This document shows, in pieces, positions 34,400 through 47,404 of a stretch of DNA of 64,000 bases. Both the position numbers and the translations under genes were made by a program. Position 1 is the stretch's first letter; the number at the start of each line of letters is the position of its first letter. The notes below the pieces were generated by a model. The model was not told the origin of the DNA, searched no databases, and saw only the letters and a program-made list of their open reading frames with translations. The stretch comes from Leptodactylus fallax (lineage: Eukaryota > Chordata > Amphibia > Anura > Leptodactylidae), in contig CAMRHE010000063.1 in NCBI GenBank assembly GCA_947044405.1, positions 7,284,001 to 7,348,000 on the forward strand, given 5' to 3'.

Positions 34400-34716
34400 T
34401 TAAAGGGAGTGTCACCAGAACCAGCATGACAACCAGCCCCGCGGATAGGTTAGGGTCACCTGAATCAAACGGTGTTTTCCCCTTGTGAATCGGTGCCTGC
34501 GTTGCCGAGATATCACACTTTTAGTCAATATGCAAATGAGCTCTTTGAAGCAATGGCGGCGCCCTTGTTGCTGCAAATTATAGACACAAATAGCGATATC
34601 TCGGCAATGGAGGCTCCGATTCACAAGGGGAAAACACTGTTTGATTCAGGTGAACCCAATGTATCTATCTGCGGGGCTGGGTTGATATACTGGTTCTGGT
34701 GGCAGAGTCCCTTTAA
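34400..34716 (+). mobile_element. TTAA-bounded foldback MITE (family A, copy 3, unexpanded)
   Basis: 317 bp, TTAA at 34400-34403 and 34713-34716. Left AAAGGGAGTGTCACCAGAACC mirrors right GGTTCTGGTGGCAGAGTCCCTTT. The left octamer ATGCAAAT (34530-34537) is kept; the right octamer is lost by mutation. One unit of the 49-bp sequence per arm. Confidence 0.85.
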
Positions 34717-35063
34717 GTGATTTACTACTTTTTATTATCCTGTTGATTTTTATTTTCAATATACTCTTTACATTATCTTCATATGTATAGTTTTGCTGAT
34801 ACAGTCCTTCAAACCCCATATTTTTAACGACGCTAGCACATTGACCCGTTCTTTATTTTATGGCCCTTTACATACGACCATATATCATTATGGGTCTGTG
34901 TTTGGGGCCATGAAACCAGAGGCAAAACTCAGGAGAGGTCCTGTCCATTTTGCAGTCTGGGCTCATTCATTAAAATGTATGGAGGGCATGGACGATCATC
35001 TTTGTCATTTTTCTCAACAACCCATATATTAATAGGTCATCAGAACATAATCTGCAGAAAATC

Positions 35064-36010
35064 CATACCTCTCAACTGTCCCGGATTCAGCAGGACAGTC
35101 CAAGATTCCGGGTACTGTCCTGCTGTCCCTGCTTCAACTCATTTGCATCCTAAGGACACAGATGAGTTGAATACAATGGTGAAGCTGGAGCCGTGCACTC
35201 CCTGCTTCACCATTCTGCCCCTGTCTCTGCTCAGGAGGGAACAACAGGGGAACGGGGTAAGGTGGGTATTAGGTTTTTTATATTTGTTTGATACTGTGAG
35301 AACACCAGGAGAGGGACATAACACTGTGGGGACTGTAGGGGTACATTATACTGTTGGGGCAGCTGAAGGGAAATATCATACTGTAGGGACAACTAGAGGG
35401 GGACATTATACTGTGGGGGAAGCTGGAGGGGAATATTATACTGTAGGGACAACTAGAGGGAGATATTATACTGTGGAGGGCAACTGGAGGGGGACAATAT
35501 ACTGTGGAGGGCAACTAGAGGAGGACGTTATACTGTGGGGAAAACTGAAGAGGAACATTATACTGTGGGTAAAACTGGAGTGGGACATTATACTGGGGGG
35601 CAGCTGGAGGGGGGACATTATACTGTGGGGGAAGCTGGAGGGGAATATTATACTGTGGGTAAAACTGGAGGGGGACATTATACTGGGAGGCAGCTGGAGG
35701 GGAATATTATACTGTGGAGGGCAACTGGAGGGGGACATTATACTGTGAGTGCAGCTGGAGAGGAAAAAATATACTGTAGGGGCAACTGAAGGGGGCATTA
35801 TACTGTGGAGGAAACTGAAGGGGAATATTATACTGTGGAGGACTTAACAATGTGGGGGCATACTATTATTGGTTATTGTATGGAGTATTATACTGGGTGG
35901 CACAAAAAATGGATGGGAATCTGCAGAGCCAAATAGGAAGTGGGTGGGGCTAAATTCAAAGGGATGCACATTCTATCCCTCTTTTGGTCCTTTGAAAATT
36001 GGGAGGTATG
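35064..36010. mobile_element. TIR element carrying a 30-bp satellite, copy 3 (most complete)
   Basis: Bounded by CATACCTCTCAACTGTCC on the left and AAAATTGGGAGGTATG on the right, imperfect terminal inverted repeats. The left part has a hairpin (AGCAGGACAGTCC, TACTGTCCTGCTG). About nineteen 30-bp units, G-rich on this strand (GGGGGACATTATACTGTGG), lie at 35290-35850, with a unique tail before the right end. A 257-aa frame through the array is repeat read-through. No target duplication determined. Confidence 0.8.
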
Positions 36011-36984
36011 AGAAAACCCCTTAAAAGCCTGTACTAATACTTACATAACTTTGTAAAACTTTTTTTTTCCTTATCTTCTACTTATTTGACCGATATGTTG
36101 TTTTCTTCTCCATTCACACCCAAATTTAAAATAAAAATTTAGCAACTTCCTTTTTGGAAGCGTGTTCTGATTTATCTTTACTTTATAAAGCTAACATCTG
36201 AGCTCTGCCCTTGGTCACCCAGCTCCCACAATGCCCTGCTCCCTGGTAACACAGGTCTTGCAGGATTTGGACTTTAGCTTTCTGTGTGAAGAGAGAATAA
36301 AATGTCATAGAATTAAGAAGCAGAACAAGATACATAAAGAAAAGTTTGTGGAATTTAGCAAAAAAAAAAAAAAAAATCATTGGCTATGGACCATGTGACC
36401 TCGTATCTTGGAGGGGATCTTCACTATGTTACTTTGTTATACCCTTCATCTAGTCGACAACGGGAACAGCGAGCGTCGTCTGGGCCCACTGTATATACCG
36501 GGAAGATGCCAGAGATAAATGCATTAAGATTCCAGGGGGCTGCTTGTTATGTACAACACAATGGGATCAAGAGGATTAGAGAAGTTATATTAGTGAGTCA
36601 TACATTATAAATGGAGTCCTCCTGCGCATCACAATATATCCAACCATTAACCTCGGGATTAGACTTTTACTTAGGATGCCTTTCGCCCTTTCTCTTAAAG
36701 GAGCACAATTACAAAAATATGTAGGCCCCGGGTATTAAAGGGGTATCCGAGTCTCATAAAGTAATGGACATCTCCTAAACAGTCTTTCAGTTCTGCACCT
36801 GGCCATAAGACTATCCAAACGGTGGTGCAGCCATAGTGGGTGCAGAGTTAGCAGGTCCAGGGCCTTGAGGGAGGCCGCAAAGGTTCCTCTGCCATATAAA
36901 ATATACCATTACTCTAAAAGGCACATGGCAGGTAGGGGTCCTGTTACAGATTTTGCATTGGAATCCTGGAGCTGCAATTTTGCA
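36011..36984. other. Unassigned non-coding DNA
   Basis: Poly-A at 36360-36376 and a partial MITE end (TTAAAGGGGTATCCGAGTC) at about 36737. No gene supported. Confidence 0.4.
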
Positions 36985-37354
36985 TTAAAGGGGACTTTTC
37001 ACTAACGCCAGAAACTCCAAATCTTAATAACCTTCAATAGCCGTCTCTCCATTGATTCCGGCGCTTTTGGAATTTTTTTCTCTAGCCCCCACCTTTCCCA
37101 AGCAATCCTTATTGTTAGCTTCAGCACAAATAGGCTCTCTACTGCCAGGTGGGCGGTCCCAGAATCTCTGCTCCAGCCTAAGACAGCCCACCTGATAGTA
37201 GATGGCTTAATAATGCTGTAACTAGCAGCAGCGATTACTCAGGAATGGTGGGGGCTAGAGAAAAAATTCCAACTGTGCCAGAATCAGTGGAGCAGAGCCT
37301 ACTAAAGAATGGAAAGTGTTGGAGCTGGTGGTGGTGGTGATAGGTGTCCTTTAA
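36985..37354. mobile_element. TTAA-bounded foldback MITE (family B, copy 3)
   Basis: 370 bp with TTAA at 36985-36988 and 37351-37354. It shares the family B inner arms (GATTCCGGCGCTTTTGG, TTTTTCTCTAGCCCCCACC and mirrored TGGGGGCTAGAGAAAAAATT). A GGTGGTGGTGGTGA run near the right end adds a few bases. Confidence 0.85.
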
Positions 37355-37599
37355 ATTATGGCTTATCCTTTATGAGAAAGAAATAGCCCTTTAATCTATG
37401 ATCAGAAAATAATTTGTCGTTATAGACCCCCAAAGTCACATGTCATATAGTTGAACAGCAATACTGTAAAAACCTTGATCGTAAAATACTATTGGGCAAC
37501 TGGTAGTCAGTGTTCTTCAGGGGCTCAACATGTGACTGCATAAAGTAGTATTTCATGTCCACCATTTAAAACGGCATCGGACCCATTGCCTCCCTTGAC

Positions 37600-37905
37600 C
37601 AATTTAGTAAATATTCCCTGTGACATAATGATTCTGGAGCATATTTTCTTGTAGCTCTGTATTGTGCCGTTCCTCAGTTACTACTCCTGGAAATTTACAA
37701 ATAAATTGGCAACTGAGTGCTACCAGTTGAGGGCATGTTCCTGCATTCCCTATCTGTCAGTGTCAAACTATGTAGGGAAAAACCATTTAACAAGACAAAT
37801 AGGCAGTGTCCAGTTCTTAATTTATTCCTAAATATCCAGAAGGATGAACAGAGGAAGGACACATTGCAGAGTTAAAAAATTTGATTTGTTAAACCAGAAT
37901 TATTA
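37600..37905. mobile_element. Foldback repeat family F, copy 2
   Basis: Arms GTTCCTCAGTTACTACTCC and GGAAATTTACAAATAAATTG mirror CAGTTCTTAATTTATTCC and GAACAGAGGAAGGACAC, as in copy 1 at 31195-31490. Confidence 0.65.
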
Positions 37906-38480
37906 TTTTATGTGGAGTAAAAGTATTTATATTGGAATTTTTAAAAAAATATTTCCTTTTCTATCACGTATTAGTGCGCCGTTTAGGTGACGTGGCCTGC
38001 AAAATGCATCATACATGTAGAATTAATTCATTATTTTCCGGCGGTGGATTAGCCCTCGGTGGAAGGAGGATGCTTATACAGATGTTTCTGTGATTTGCCA
38101 CTGACTCTGCGTTTAATCCTCACGAAACATTCAATTGGAATCGCCATCCGGAAGTGGAAGAGCTTAAACTGAAACTACACTATCTGCGAGCTCTGAATGA
38201 GCGCCGCGCATAAAACATCAAGCTGTTTTAGGATTAGGAAAGTGATGAAGTAGATTGTGCGCTGACCTGTTTCACTGCACATCTTTGTAATGACAGGGAG
38301 GCGACTTATATCGGGGCCTCACGGAGCTGCTAATGACTGCGCCGTACTAAGCCATTAGCTGTTATTATAGGGGTCTCCCACGTTAAAGGGGACGGGGAGT
38401 CATGGGAATCTAGAATTCGGAATGGGAACACTTCGGCGTGGAAGATCAACCCAACTAGTCAAACATTGACGCCTTATCCT
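37906..38480. other. Unassigned DNA, candidate conserved non-coding segment
   Basis: 37970-38370 lacks all repeat words found elsewhere here, keeps several CpGs and has homeodomain-type ATTA words (TAGAATTAATTCATTA, GCTAATGACTGCG, CCATTAGCTGTTATT). This resembles conserved non-coding DNA, but I have no comparison. Confidence 0.3.
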
Positions 38481-38484
38481 AAGG

Positions 38485-38890
38485 TTAGAGATGAGTGAAG
38501 CGATTCAGATCGAACCAGATTTGACCCAACTTTGGGGGTTTGTCACCTGCGAACTGGAAGAGAAATTATTATACTCTGGGTTCTCTACAAACCCCAGGGG
38601 GAGGCGCAGGGGAGGTGTAAATAATAACAGCTATACTCATATTCCATTACCTCTTCTGGGCCTCCTCGTGGCATCCGGCACTATCTCTGGGTTCTCTTTT
38701 AGCCTCCCTGGGTGACGTCATGCACTCTGGGGTCACCTCAGAGGCCTGTGATTGGGCCTCAGTAGTGACCCCAGAGACCATGATGTCACCAAATAGGCCA
38801 GAAGAGGATACAAAGGGAGCACCTAAAAGGTGACGGAATACGAGTATAGCTGTTATTTTTTTACATCTCCCCTGGGCCTCCATTTTTTAG
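38485..38890. mobile_element. Family E (hAT-like) copy
   Basis: Starts TTAGAGATGAGTGAAGCG and contains ATTATACTCTGGGTTCTCT, a perfect CRE-type TGACGTCA (38713-38720), GAGGCCTGTGATTGGGCCTC and CATGATGTCACCAAATAGGCC. The right end, CATCTCCCCTGGGCCTCC, matches 56330. Confidence 0.65.
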
Positions 38891-39334
38891 TATACTACAA
38901 CTAAAACAAAGAAGGCAGAGGTAGCAGTGCACTCAGATCCTCAGAACCCCAAGGATATACCAGTATTGTACATGGCGCATGCTAGGTAGGGGCGGCGTGT
39001 GACAGGTTTTGTATCAGGGCCCAGAGCTTCATGTATCGCCGTCAACCATATGTTCCCTCTGTAACCATCTGAAATGTTGGGAGCTCTGACGATACACGGT
39101 GCCAGTGTAGGACGAGGCCTAGATGTCCCCACATGCTCATGCCTGTCTGGAGTTGAAGTGTGTTTCCATGGAGACCATTATAAATGCTGTAAATGATCAC
39201 ACAGAAGTATGAGCCGAGGAATACAACACTGTGTGGTCATTACAGTCATGTTTTATCGAAGCCTCCAACTTTACAACATTTTTAACAGAATTTTTTGTTG
39301 TTATCATCAAAAAAAGTTTTTATTATTGAATATC

Positions 39335-39800
39335 ATGTCCAGGCATTGGAACAACCCGTGGAGAGGTGTAAAATAATAACATAAAGCATACTCACCTGTA
39401 CCCGACACTCTGTTGTCCGTGGTCAGTATCTGTTCAGTTAAGAAGTCCTCAGGTGACCGCGGAAAGCAATCAGTGGCCTCAGCGGTCGCTGGAGAAGGAT
39501 CGGAGAAGTCACATACATTACCGGTTCCTTACCAGCAATCGCTGAGGTCACTGATTAGTCTCTGCAGTCATCTCCTCTGGACTCCACATGGGTAGCGCCA
39601 ATTTGTGGACATCCCCTTTAAGGAGATTTATCAACACCACTGCAAAGGAAAATTGGAGCAGTAGTCCATAGCAACCAATCAGGATATTGTTTTCATGTTC
39701 CAAAGGGGCATAGAAAAATAAGAGCCACAATCCAATTGGTTGCTATGGATATAGATATATATATATATATATATATAAATATACATAGATAGCTAGATAG
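39335..39800. repeat. Family H-like repeat, a TTTATCAA repeat and a TA/GATA tract
   Basis: 39365-39620 contains CAGTGGCCTCAGCGGTCGCTG and CCCCTTTAAGG. 39625-39750 has GAGATTTATCAACACC, CATAGCAACCAATCAGG and the near-mirror CCAATTGGTTGCTATGG, a common amphibian repeat pattern. (TA)n and GATA units follow at 39747-39802. Confidence 0.5.
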
Positions 39801-40439
39801 ATATCAGTTATCAAGTCACACACTGGAAAGTGAAGAGGAATTTGAGGCGGACTTCTGCTCCACTTTCCGGGCCTTTGCTTCCCTTAGATTTGGCTTTCTG
39901 CCATTAGGCTCAGATAAATGTGGCTTCTGCAACTGAATCAGCCGCAGAATCCACGGGGAGATCGAACACAACGATTATTATTTCAGTGTCCTGTATCATT
40001 CTCTGCCTTGCATTGAAAAGAATGGGAGTCAGATTCTGGACGGAATTTGGCATGGATTCTCAGGTGGAATCTGCCTCAAAATCAGCTCCAAATTACGCAG
40101 TTTCTGCCTGTAAAGAAAAAGCCTTAAAAAAAAAATCTAATTTTCCCTATTAATACAGTAACATAGGAGCCAGCCGATATATTATACCTTGTATACCAGT
40201 TTGGGGCAATCAAGGCATGATACAAGACAAAATTTTTGGAACATGTCACTTAAGGTATTAAGTTTGGCAGTGCCGGTCTTAGTATATCAGCCCTGTAATT
40301 TGTAAAAGTGAAAAAAATTGAAATAAGTCCAAACAATTTAGCCTACTATAAAGCAATATTAGTTAAAAAAAAAAACTTAATTGTGTCAAAAGATTAAAAA
40401 AAAAAAAAAAAAAAATTACACATAATGGTAAAACAACAT
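39801..40439. other. Unassigned non-coding DNA
   Basis: A-rich runs at 40370-40415. The 77-aa frame at 39920-40153 shows no domain. Confidence 0.4.
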
Positions 40440-40735
40440 TTTTGTTCCTTTCACTTCCCAAAAAGTTAAGAGATCAAAAAGTTGCAGTTATCCTAAAACT
40501 GTTGCCAATGAAAATGTCACATTATCCCCCCCACAAAGCATTTTTACTGCACAAAAGTAGTAAAACAAAAAAAATTTTAATGCAAAAAACCCAAAAACAA
40601 TTATGTTTTCATCTTCCTCAGAAACAGTTATTCAAAGAAAATCAATACTTTTTATGTACCTGTTGAAAAATACAACTCATCCCGTAAAAAACAAGTCTTC
40701 ATACGGCTAGGTCAATGCAAAAATAAAAAGATAGT
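40440..40735. repeat. Dispersed repeat family I, copy 2
   Basis: Contains CAACTCATCCCGTAAAAAACAAGTCTTCATACGGCTAGG-type sequence (40671-40710) and ATTTTTACTGCACAAAAGTAG, corresponding to the copy at 21560-21970 but more diverged. Confidence 0.5.
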
Positions 40736-42060
40736 GGCACTCTTCTAAATGCCACAATGTACGTAGGGACCCCATTACAGATTTTGTATTGGGACCCAGG
40801 AGCTCTGAGGCCTACTACATTTAGTGTAGTGTATAGTGATGAGTGGCACTCATTCTCAGTTTTTCTGGGAGGATTATAATTTCTAAGGGTGCCCCTGAAC
40901 ACAATAGGACACAATGACCGTGCTGACCCCTGTATTAATGTGCTATTCTAGAGAGAGATCCATTGATGGTGAGAGGGGTCAGCAATGACCCTTCAGGGCT
41001 ATCTATGCTGCACGGAGCTGTGCAGGATTGTCATACCTAACCCATGTATTTACCACTTACTATATTTAAAGATGTAAATCTAACTAGAATTCATTACGTA
41101 TCGTGTGACAACTTAAGAGACACTTTGATCCATATTTCCTTCCGTGTCCATCTGGCACCGGATACCTTTTTATATCCAAAGTACTTATTTTATATTTATA
41201 TGCCAGCTTAGGTCATCTCATACCCAGAAGAGATGTCATCTTAACTACTTATGAAATGGAAAGGACCCATTACCAGGTCTGGAAATTTTATATCTATTTA
41301 TATTTTTGCTTAGTGAAAGTTTTTCCTAATCTGGGTATTTTATGAGACATGTTGGTTGGGTCCTGATGTTGATCTCCCCCATGATATTAAGAATGGACCC
41401 CTAAGTCTTGCGCATATACAGATCCTTTCCACACAAAACACTGGGCACTCTCATTTGGAATCCATTTGAGTTCAATGGAGGGGATTACACATATACACCA
41501 AACTGTGTCCATCCTTCCCTTTACTCAAATTTGGTTAATTTCTCACAAAAAACATATTCAATACAATATCACAACAGGCTAACAATACCCTTAACCGGTT
41601 GCAATTCACAACACAACCACTAGGTGACTGGCCACACATAGGATCGACATCTCAAGAGTGTTGCTAAATCATGTTTTCTCTAAAAGCTGGTCATCGGTCA
41701 TCTCGAGATCTAATGAGCCAAGACGAAACGTAAGGGCGGACTTTCTAGAAGGTAACAAATTGTAGTAGTCATGTCTATTGTAATAATGTCTTGTGTCTAT
41801 TTATCATGTGTTTTACCTTCTTGTTGACTACAGTAGTGATAGACCACACCATGGTACAGATTAGGCCAAGAGAAGCTCAAAGAGCTCAAAGCTTTCATTC
41901 CCACCACAAAACATCATGGTCCTAAATTACGATATAAAATATAAGATAAGTGTTGAGATCATAAGATATTTAAGGGGATGTTGGTGTTTGGTGGCAGCTC
42001 CTGGTCCCTTCACCGATTCTGTGTGAATATGGTCTACCTTGGGTTATAGCACCATTGTGA
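40736..42060. other. Unassigned non-coding DNA
   Basis: No gene supported. GACGAAACGTAAGGGCGG at 41721-41738 resembles a word seen at the ends of some vertebrate repeats, which is weak evidence on its own. Confidence 0.4.
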
Positions 42061-42122
42061 AGGTCAATGGTTTTTAAAGTCCTGAGCTGTTGGTTGGAAG
42101 ATCACCAGCCCCAACCCACATA

Positions 42123-42337
42123 CAGTGCTGGCCAAAAGTATTGGCACCCCTACAATTCTGTCAGATAATACTCAATTTCTTCCAGAAAATGATTGCAATC
42201 ACAAATGCTTTGGTAATAATATCTTCATTTAATTTGTCATCAATGGAAAACCACAAAAAGAATTGTCAAAAAGCCAAATTGGATATAATTCCACACCAAA
42301 CATAAAAAAAGGGGGTGGACAAAAGTATTGGCACCCT
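42123..42337 (+). repeat. Left terminal inverted repeat (IR/DR) of Tc1-like element
   Basis: About 215 bp, inverted relative to 43544-43758. Outer site CTGGCCAAAAGTATTGGCAC and inner site GGACAAAAGTATTGGCACCC are direct repeats of a presumed transposase-binding sequence. Confidence 0.9.
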
Positions 42338-42505
42338 TTGAAAAATCATGTGATGCTTCTCTAATTTGTGTAATTAACAGCACCTGTTACTTACCTGTGG
42401 CACATAACAGGTGGTGGCAATAACTAAATCACACTTGCAGCCAGTTGAAATGGATTAAAGTTGACTCAACCTCTGTCCTGTGTCCTTGTGTGTACCACAT
42501 TGAGT

Positions 42506-43539
<1,034 letters not shown>

Positions 43540-43543
43540 GCTG

Positions 43544-43758
43544 AGGGTGCCAATACTTTTGTCCGGCCCATTTTTGGAGTTTTGTGTAAAATGATCAATG
43601 ATTTGACTTTTTTTTCATTCTCTTTTGTGTTTTTTCATTGCAAGCAAAATAAATGAAGATATTATTACCAAAGCATTTGTGATTGCAATCATTTTCTGGA
43701 AGAAATTGAGTATTATCTGACAGAATTGCAGGGGTGCCAATACTTTTGGCCAGCACTG
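43544..43758 (-). repeat. Right terminal inverted repeat (IR/DR) of Tc1-like element
   Basis: Mirror of 42123-42337 with a few differences, including in the segment next to the inner site. The inner site starts four bases after the transposase stop codon. Confidence 0.9.
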
Positions 43759-44067
43759 TATGTAGTGACCACTCGTTCTTTAAGGGTCTTACCAAACTCT
43801 TGAGGGATCTGGATATAGATTCTAGGTCTATAGGATTTCATGATTGCCAAAGCCTATAGCAATCTTTCCCAGCCATGTGGCTCCTCATCTGTTTAGGTCA
43901 TTGGTTCTTGAAGTCCTCAGTGGTTCTTTGGAAGATCAATAGACCCAACCCACATACGTAGTGACCACTTGTTCTTCAAGGGTCTTACTAAACACTTGAG
44001 GGATCTGGATATAGATTTTAGGTCTATAGCACTTCTTTCCCAGACGTGTGGCTCCTCATCTTTTTAG

Positions 44068-44418
44068 TGAAACTAGGGCAAAACCCATATCACATGACCA
44101 TAACTTTAATATCCTTTTTTTCCTTTCAATATCTTGCTCCTCTCCTATCCAGACCTGCATTTTTATGTACGTGCCTGGTAGACATAGATTAGATATTGGC
44201 CACAATCGGTCTGATTTACTAAAGGATTCCCAATTGGGTAAGGATTGCCCTGTAGTGGCAATGAAATAATACCGAAGCCCGTCATAACTGGGCCCATAAC
44301 ACAGAAGACAAGTAGAAGACATTAGGGTTAGTAAAAGGGAACATGTTCTTCTCCTCTGATAGAGCATGGGCCTTCAGGATTATTTCCCAAAAAAAAAAAA
44401 TACTGTAGATAGACACAT

Positions 44419-44449
<31 letters not shown>

Positions 44450-45226
44450 ATAATATAGATACTTGTACCTTGCGCAGGATGTTTTAGGTGACCGTGGATT
44501 AAGCATTTTTTATTTGCTGGGAAATTGCATTGGATTTTATATTCCTGATTACAGACTGGACTGTTCTTAATCCCACGGGAATTGAAAACCTAGCTCAGGG
44601 TAACATTGTTTCCCACGCTGATTTTTAGCATTCAATGGCTGTGACATCTGTTTCGCTTTTTTCAGCTCTGCCATTCCTTTACCCTAAGCATTCACCCTAT
44701 TTTTCCATAACATAGGAGCCGTCTCGTGCACTATATAGCTATGTATGTGCATTCCGCGTCCGGCAAGTTCTTTTTTTTTTTTGTCTTGATGGGGATTTGT
44801 CTTTTGCTAATCTGGAGAACTGCATTAACTCTTTACTTACAGATTTCAGTGATATGTATCATTCCCTACGGAATAAGCTTATACAGTCACATCACCCCAG
44901 AGACTAACGGTTAAAAACAATAAAGACAAAGAAACATACAAGGCCCATATGTTGTGAGATTTTAGTTTTTTGATTTCTTAGCATCAAAAAAGATAATAAT
45001 ATATCAATATATTAATATACGGTATTCCTAGTATCACTATATAACTACTACTAGTACAGAATACATTAAGATACTGATATCACTAATAAGAATGAACATA
45101 ATAATAATATTATTAATAATAATAATAATAATCAGAAATAATAAATAATTAAAAAATAAAAATTTTTTTGAATCTACAGAGGATCACACTTACGGGCACT
45201 GCATACATCCTTAGAAAAATATTGGG
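44068..45226. other. Unassigned DNA with GATA tract and possible conserved segment
   Basis: (GATA)n at 44420-44450. 44480-44700 has no repeat words and holds GATTA-type homeodomain sites; 45040-45170 is AT/AAT-rich. No gene supported. Confidence 0.35.
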
Positions 45227-45614
45227 TTAAAGGGGTATTCTGGGACTTATTAATTGATGACCAGTCCTTAGGATAGTTCATTAACTACAGATAGACAGGG
45301 GTCTGACACCCGGCCCCCGGGCCAATCACCTGATTTAAGAGATTGCAAGATTTGGGTGTGCTCTGCGGCCTCTCTGGTACTTGCCAAAGACAACGCCATA
45401 CATTTGCAGCTTGATATTTCAGCTGAACCCATTCACTTGAATGGGACTGAACTGCAAACAGGTCATGTGACCAATGAACGTGACATGACATGGCCTATGA
45501 AGCGGAGCGTTGTTGCTGCTTCAAAAAGGTGATCCACAAGAGTTGTGGGTGTCGGACCCCCATGGAACTTTAATTGATGACCTATCCTTAGGGCATCCTG
45601 TGAAACCCCTTTAA
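45227..45614. mobile_element. TTAA-bounded foldback MITE with central family C hairpin
   Basis: 388 bp, TTAA at 45227-45230 and 45611-45614. Outer arms pair TTAATTGATGACCAGTCCTTAGG with CCTAAGGATAGGTCATCAATTAA-type sequence (GTCTGACACC with GGTGTCGGACC further in). The centre carries TTGAATGGGACTGAACTGCAA, the family C hairpin. This shows that at least some family C copies are centres of TTAA MITEs. Confidence 0.75.
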
Positions 45615-46150
45615 GACTCTATGTCCCTGGTAAGGACCAGGCCTGCCAATAAGTCACCAGAAGACAGCAGAAATATAATAAATACATAGATAGATAATAA
45701 TAAAAGTCTGATCGAGATGGCTCTCACCTCTGGGACTTGTACTTAACTTCATTCCTGACCTGTCTGGCCACATACCTGCCCTGGCCGCCATTTCACCCGG
45801 TGGGACAGTGACCTGAATAGAAAATACATTGTTAGCATATCCTTAATATATGTCATAAATATCTAATGTGGCAATATCTCTTCTACTATCACAAGGCATG
45901 ATGCACATATGTACCACCTAACAACTGTGTACAACCTCCCAGCTGTATACGGCCATAATATGAGACACAGGGGCATTACTCCATACACAGAAAACATGAA
46001 TGTTCTATGGGATGTTGTAGTACGCAGCGTTACTTCAAGCGGAGAATAATATGGTGCCATACGGTGTGCCATGTGGTGGCTACAGCTCTGTAGTACTGTG
46101 TGTACAACATTCTGCCATGTCCATGATGATATACACAGTGTAGTAATAAT
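45615..46150. other. Unassigned non-coding DNA
   Basis: A GATA-like tract of a few units lies at 45685-45700. No gene supported. Confidence 0.4.
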
Positions 46151-46153
46151 ACA

Positions 46154-46505
46154 TATCTGATACTGCTAGTATCACTGTAATATATCACTACTACTACTAA
46201 TACATCTCTGATACTGCTAGTATCACTGTAATATATCACTAATACTACTAATACATCTCTGATACTGCTAGTATCACTGTAATATATCACTACTACTACT
46301 AATACATCTCTGATACTGCTAGTATCACTGTAATATATCACTAATACTACTAATACATCTCTGATACTGCTAGTATCACTGTAATATATCACTAATACTA
46401 CTAATACATCTCTGATACTGCTAGTATCACTGTAATATATCACTACTACTACTGTAATACATCTCTGATACTGCTAGTATCACTGTAATATATCACTACT
46501 ACTAC
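46154..46505. repeat. 51-bp minisatellite, seven units
   Basis: Each unit holds CTGATACTGCTAGTATCACTG, TAATATATCACTA and a (CTA)n run ending AATACATCT. CTGATACTGCTAGTATCA includes the palindrome GATACTGCTAGTATC. Because 51 is a multiple of 3, the minus strand reads as a stop-free 17-residue repeat, which I take as coincidence. Confidence 0.95.
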
Positions 46506-46544
46506 AAGATACTTTATTAGTTATATATCACTTCTGATGGCAGA

Positions 46545-47350
46545 AAGTATTGATACTTCTATTATTACTATTACTGCTACAATGACTATTATTACTACTA
46601 TTACTACTAATATTCCCACTATTATTACTAATATTATTACTACTACTACTATTATTATTATTATTACTACTACTATTATTATCACTATTATTGTGACTAC
46701 AATTTCTACTATAAGAACTATTACTACTACTACTGCTGTTACTAGGACTACTTTTACTACCACTACTACTTCTACTACTATTATTACTACTACTAATACT
46801 GCTACAATGACTATTACTATTATTACTACTATTACTACTAATATTCCCACTATTGTTACTACTACTACTATTATTATGACTACAATTACTAATATAATTA
46901 CTATTGCTATTACTATTATTACTACTACTACTTCTACTACTATTATTACTACTATTATTATTACTACTACTATTACTAGCACTACTACTATAAGTAATAT
47001 ATTAGTATAATAATATTAATAATTAAAATAATAATATATCACCACTTTTATCACAGTAAGGATACTGCTATTATTACTACTACTGCTATTACTACTACCA
47101 TAAGTAAAATATTACTGTAATGATATTAATTTTAATAATTAAAATAATAATAGATCGCCGCTTTTATCACAGTAATAATATTGATACTACTATTACTAAT
47201 ACTACTACTACTACTGCTTCTAGTATTACTACTACTTCTACTACTATAAGTAATATATTAGAATAATAATCTTAATATTAATAATTAAAATAATATATCA
47301 GCGCTTTTATCACAGAAATAATAATGATACTACTATTACTACTACTAATT

Positions 47351-47404
<54 letters not shown>

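Noticed and set aside
34975..35748. 257-aa open frame
   Set aside because: It is read-through of the 30-bp satellite, whose unit is a multiple of three without stops; the peptide is a 10-residue repeat with no family.
46030..46982. Minus-strand frames with a 17-residue repeat and a Val/Ile-rich 153-aa product
   Set aside because: They are translations of the 51-bp minisatellite and ATT/ACT triplets; no start context or domain.
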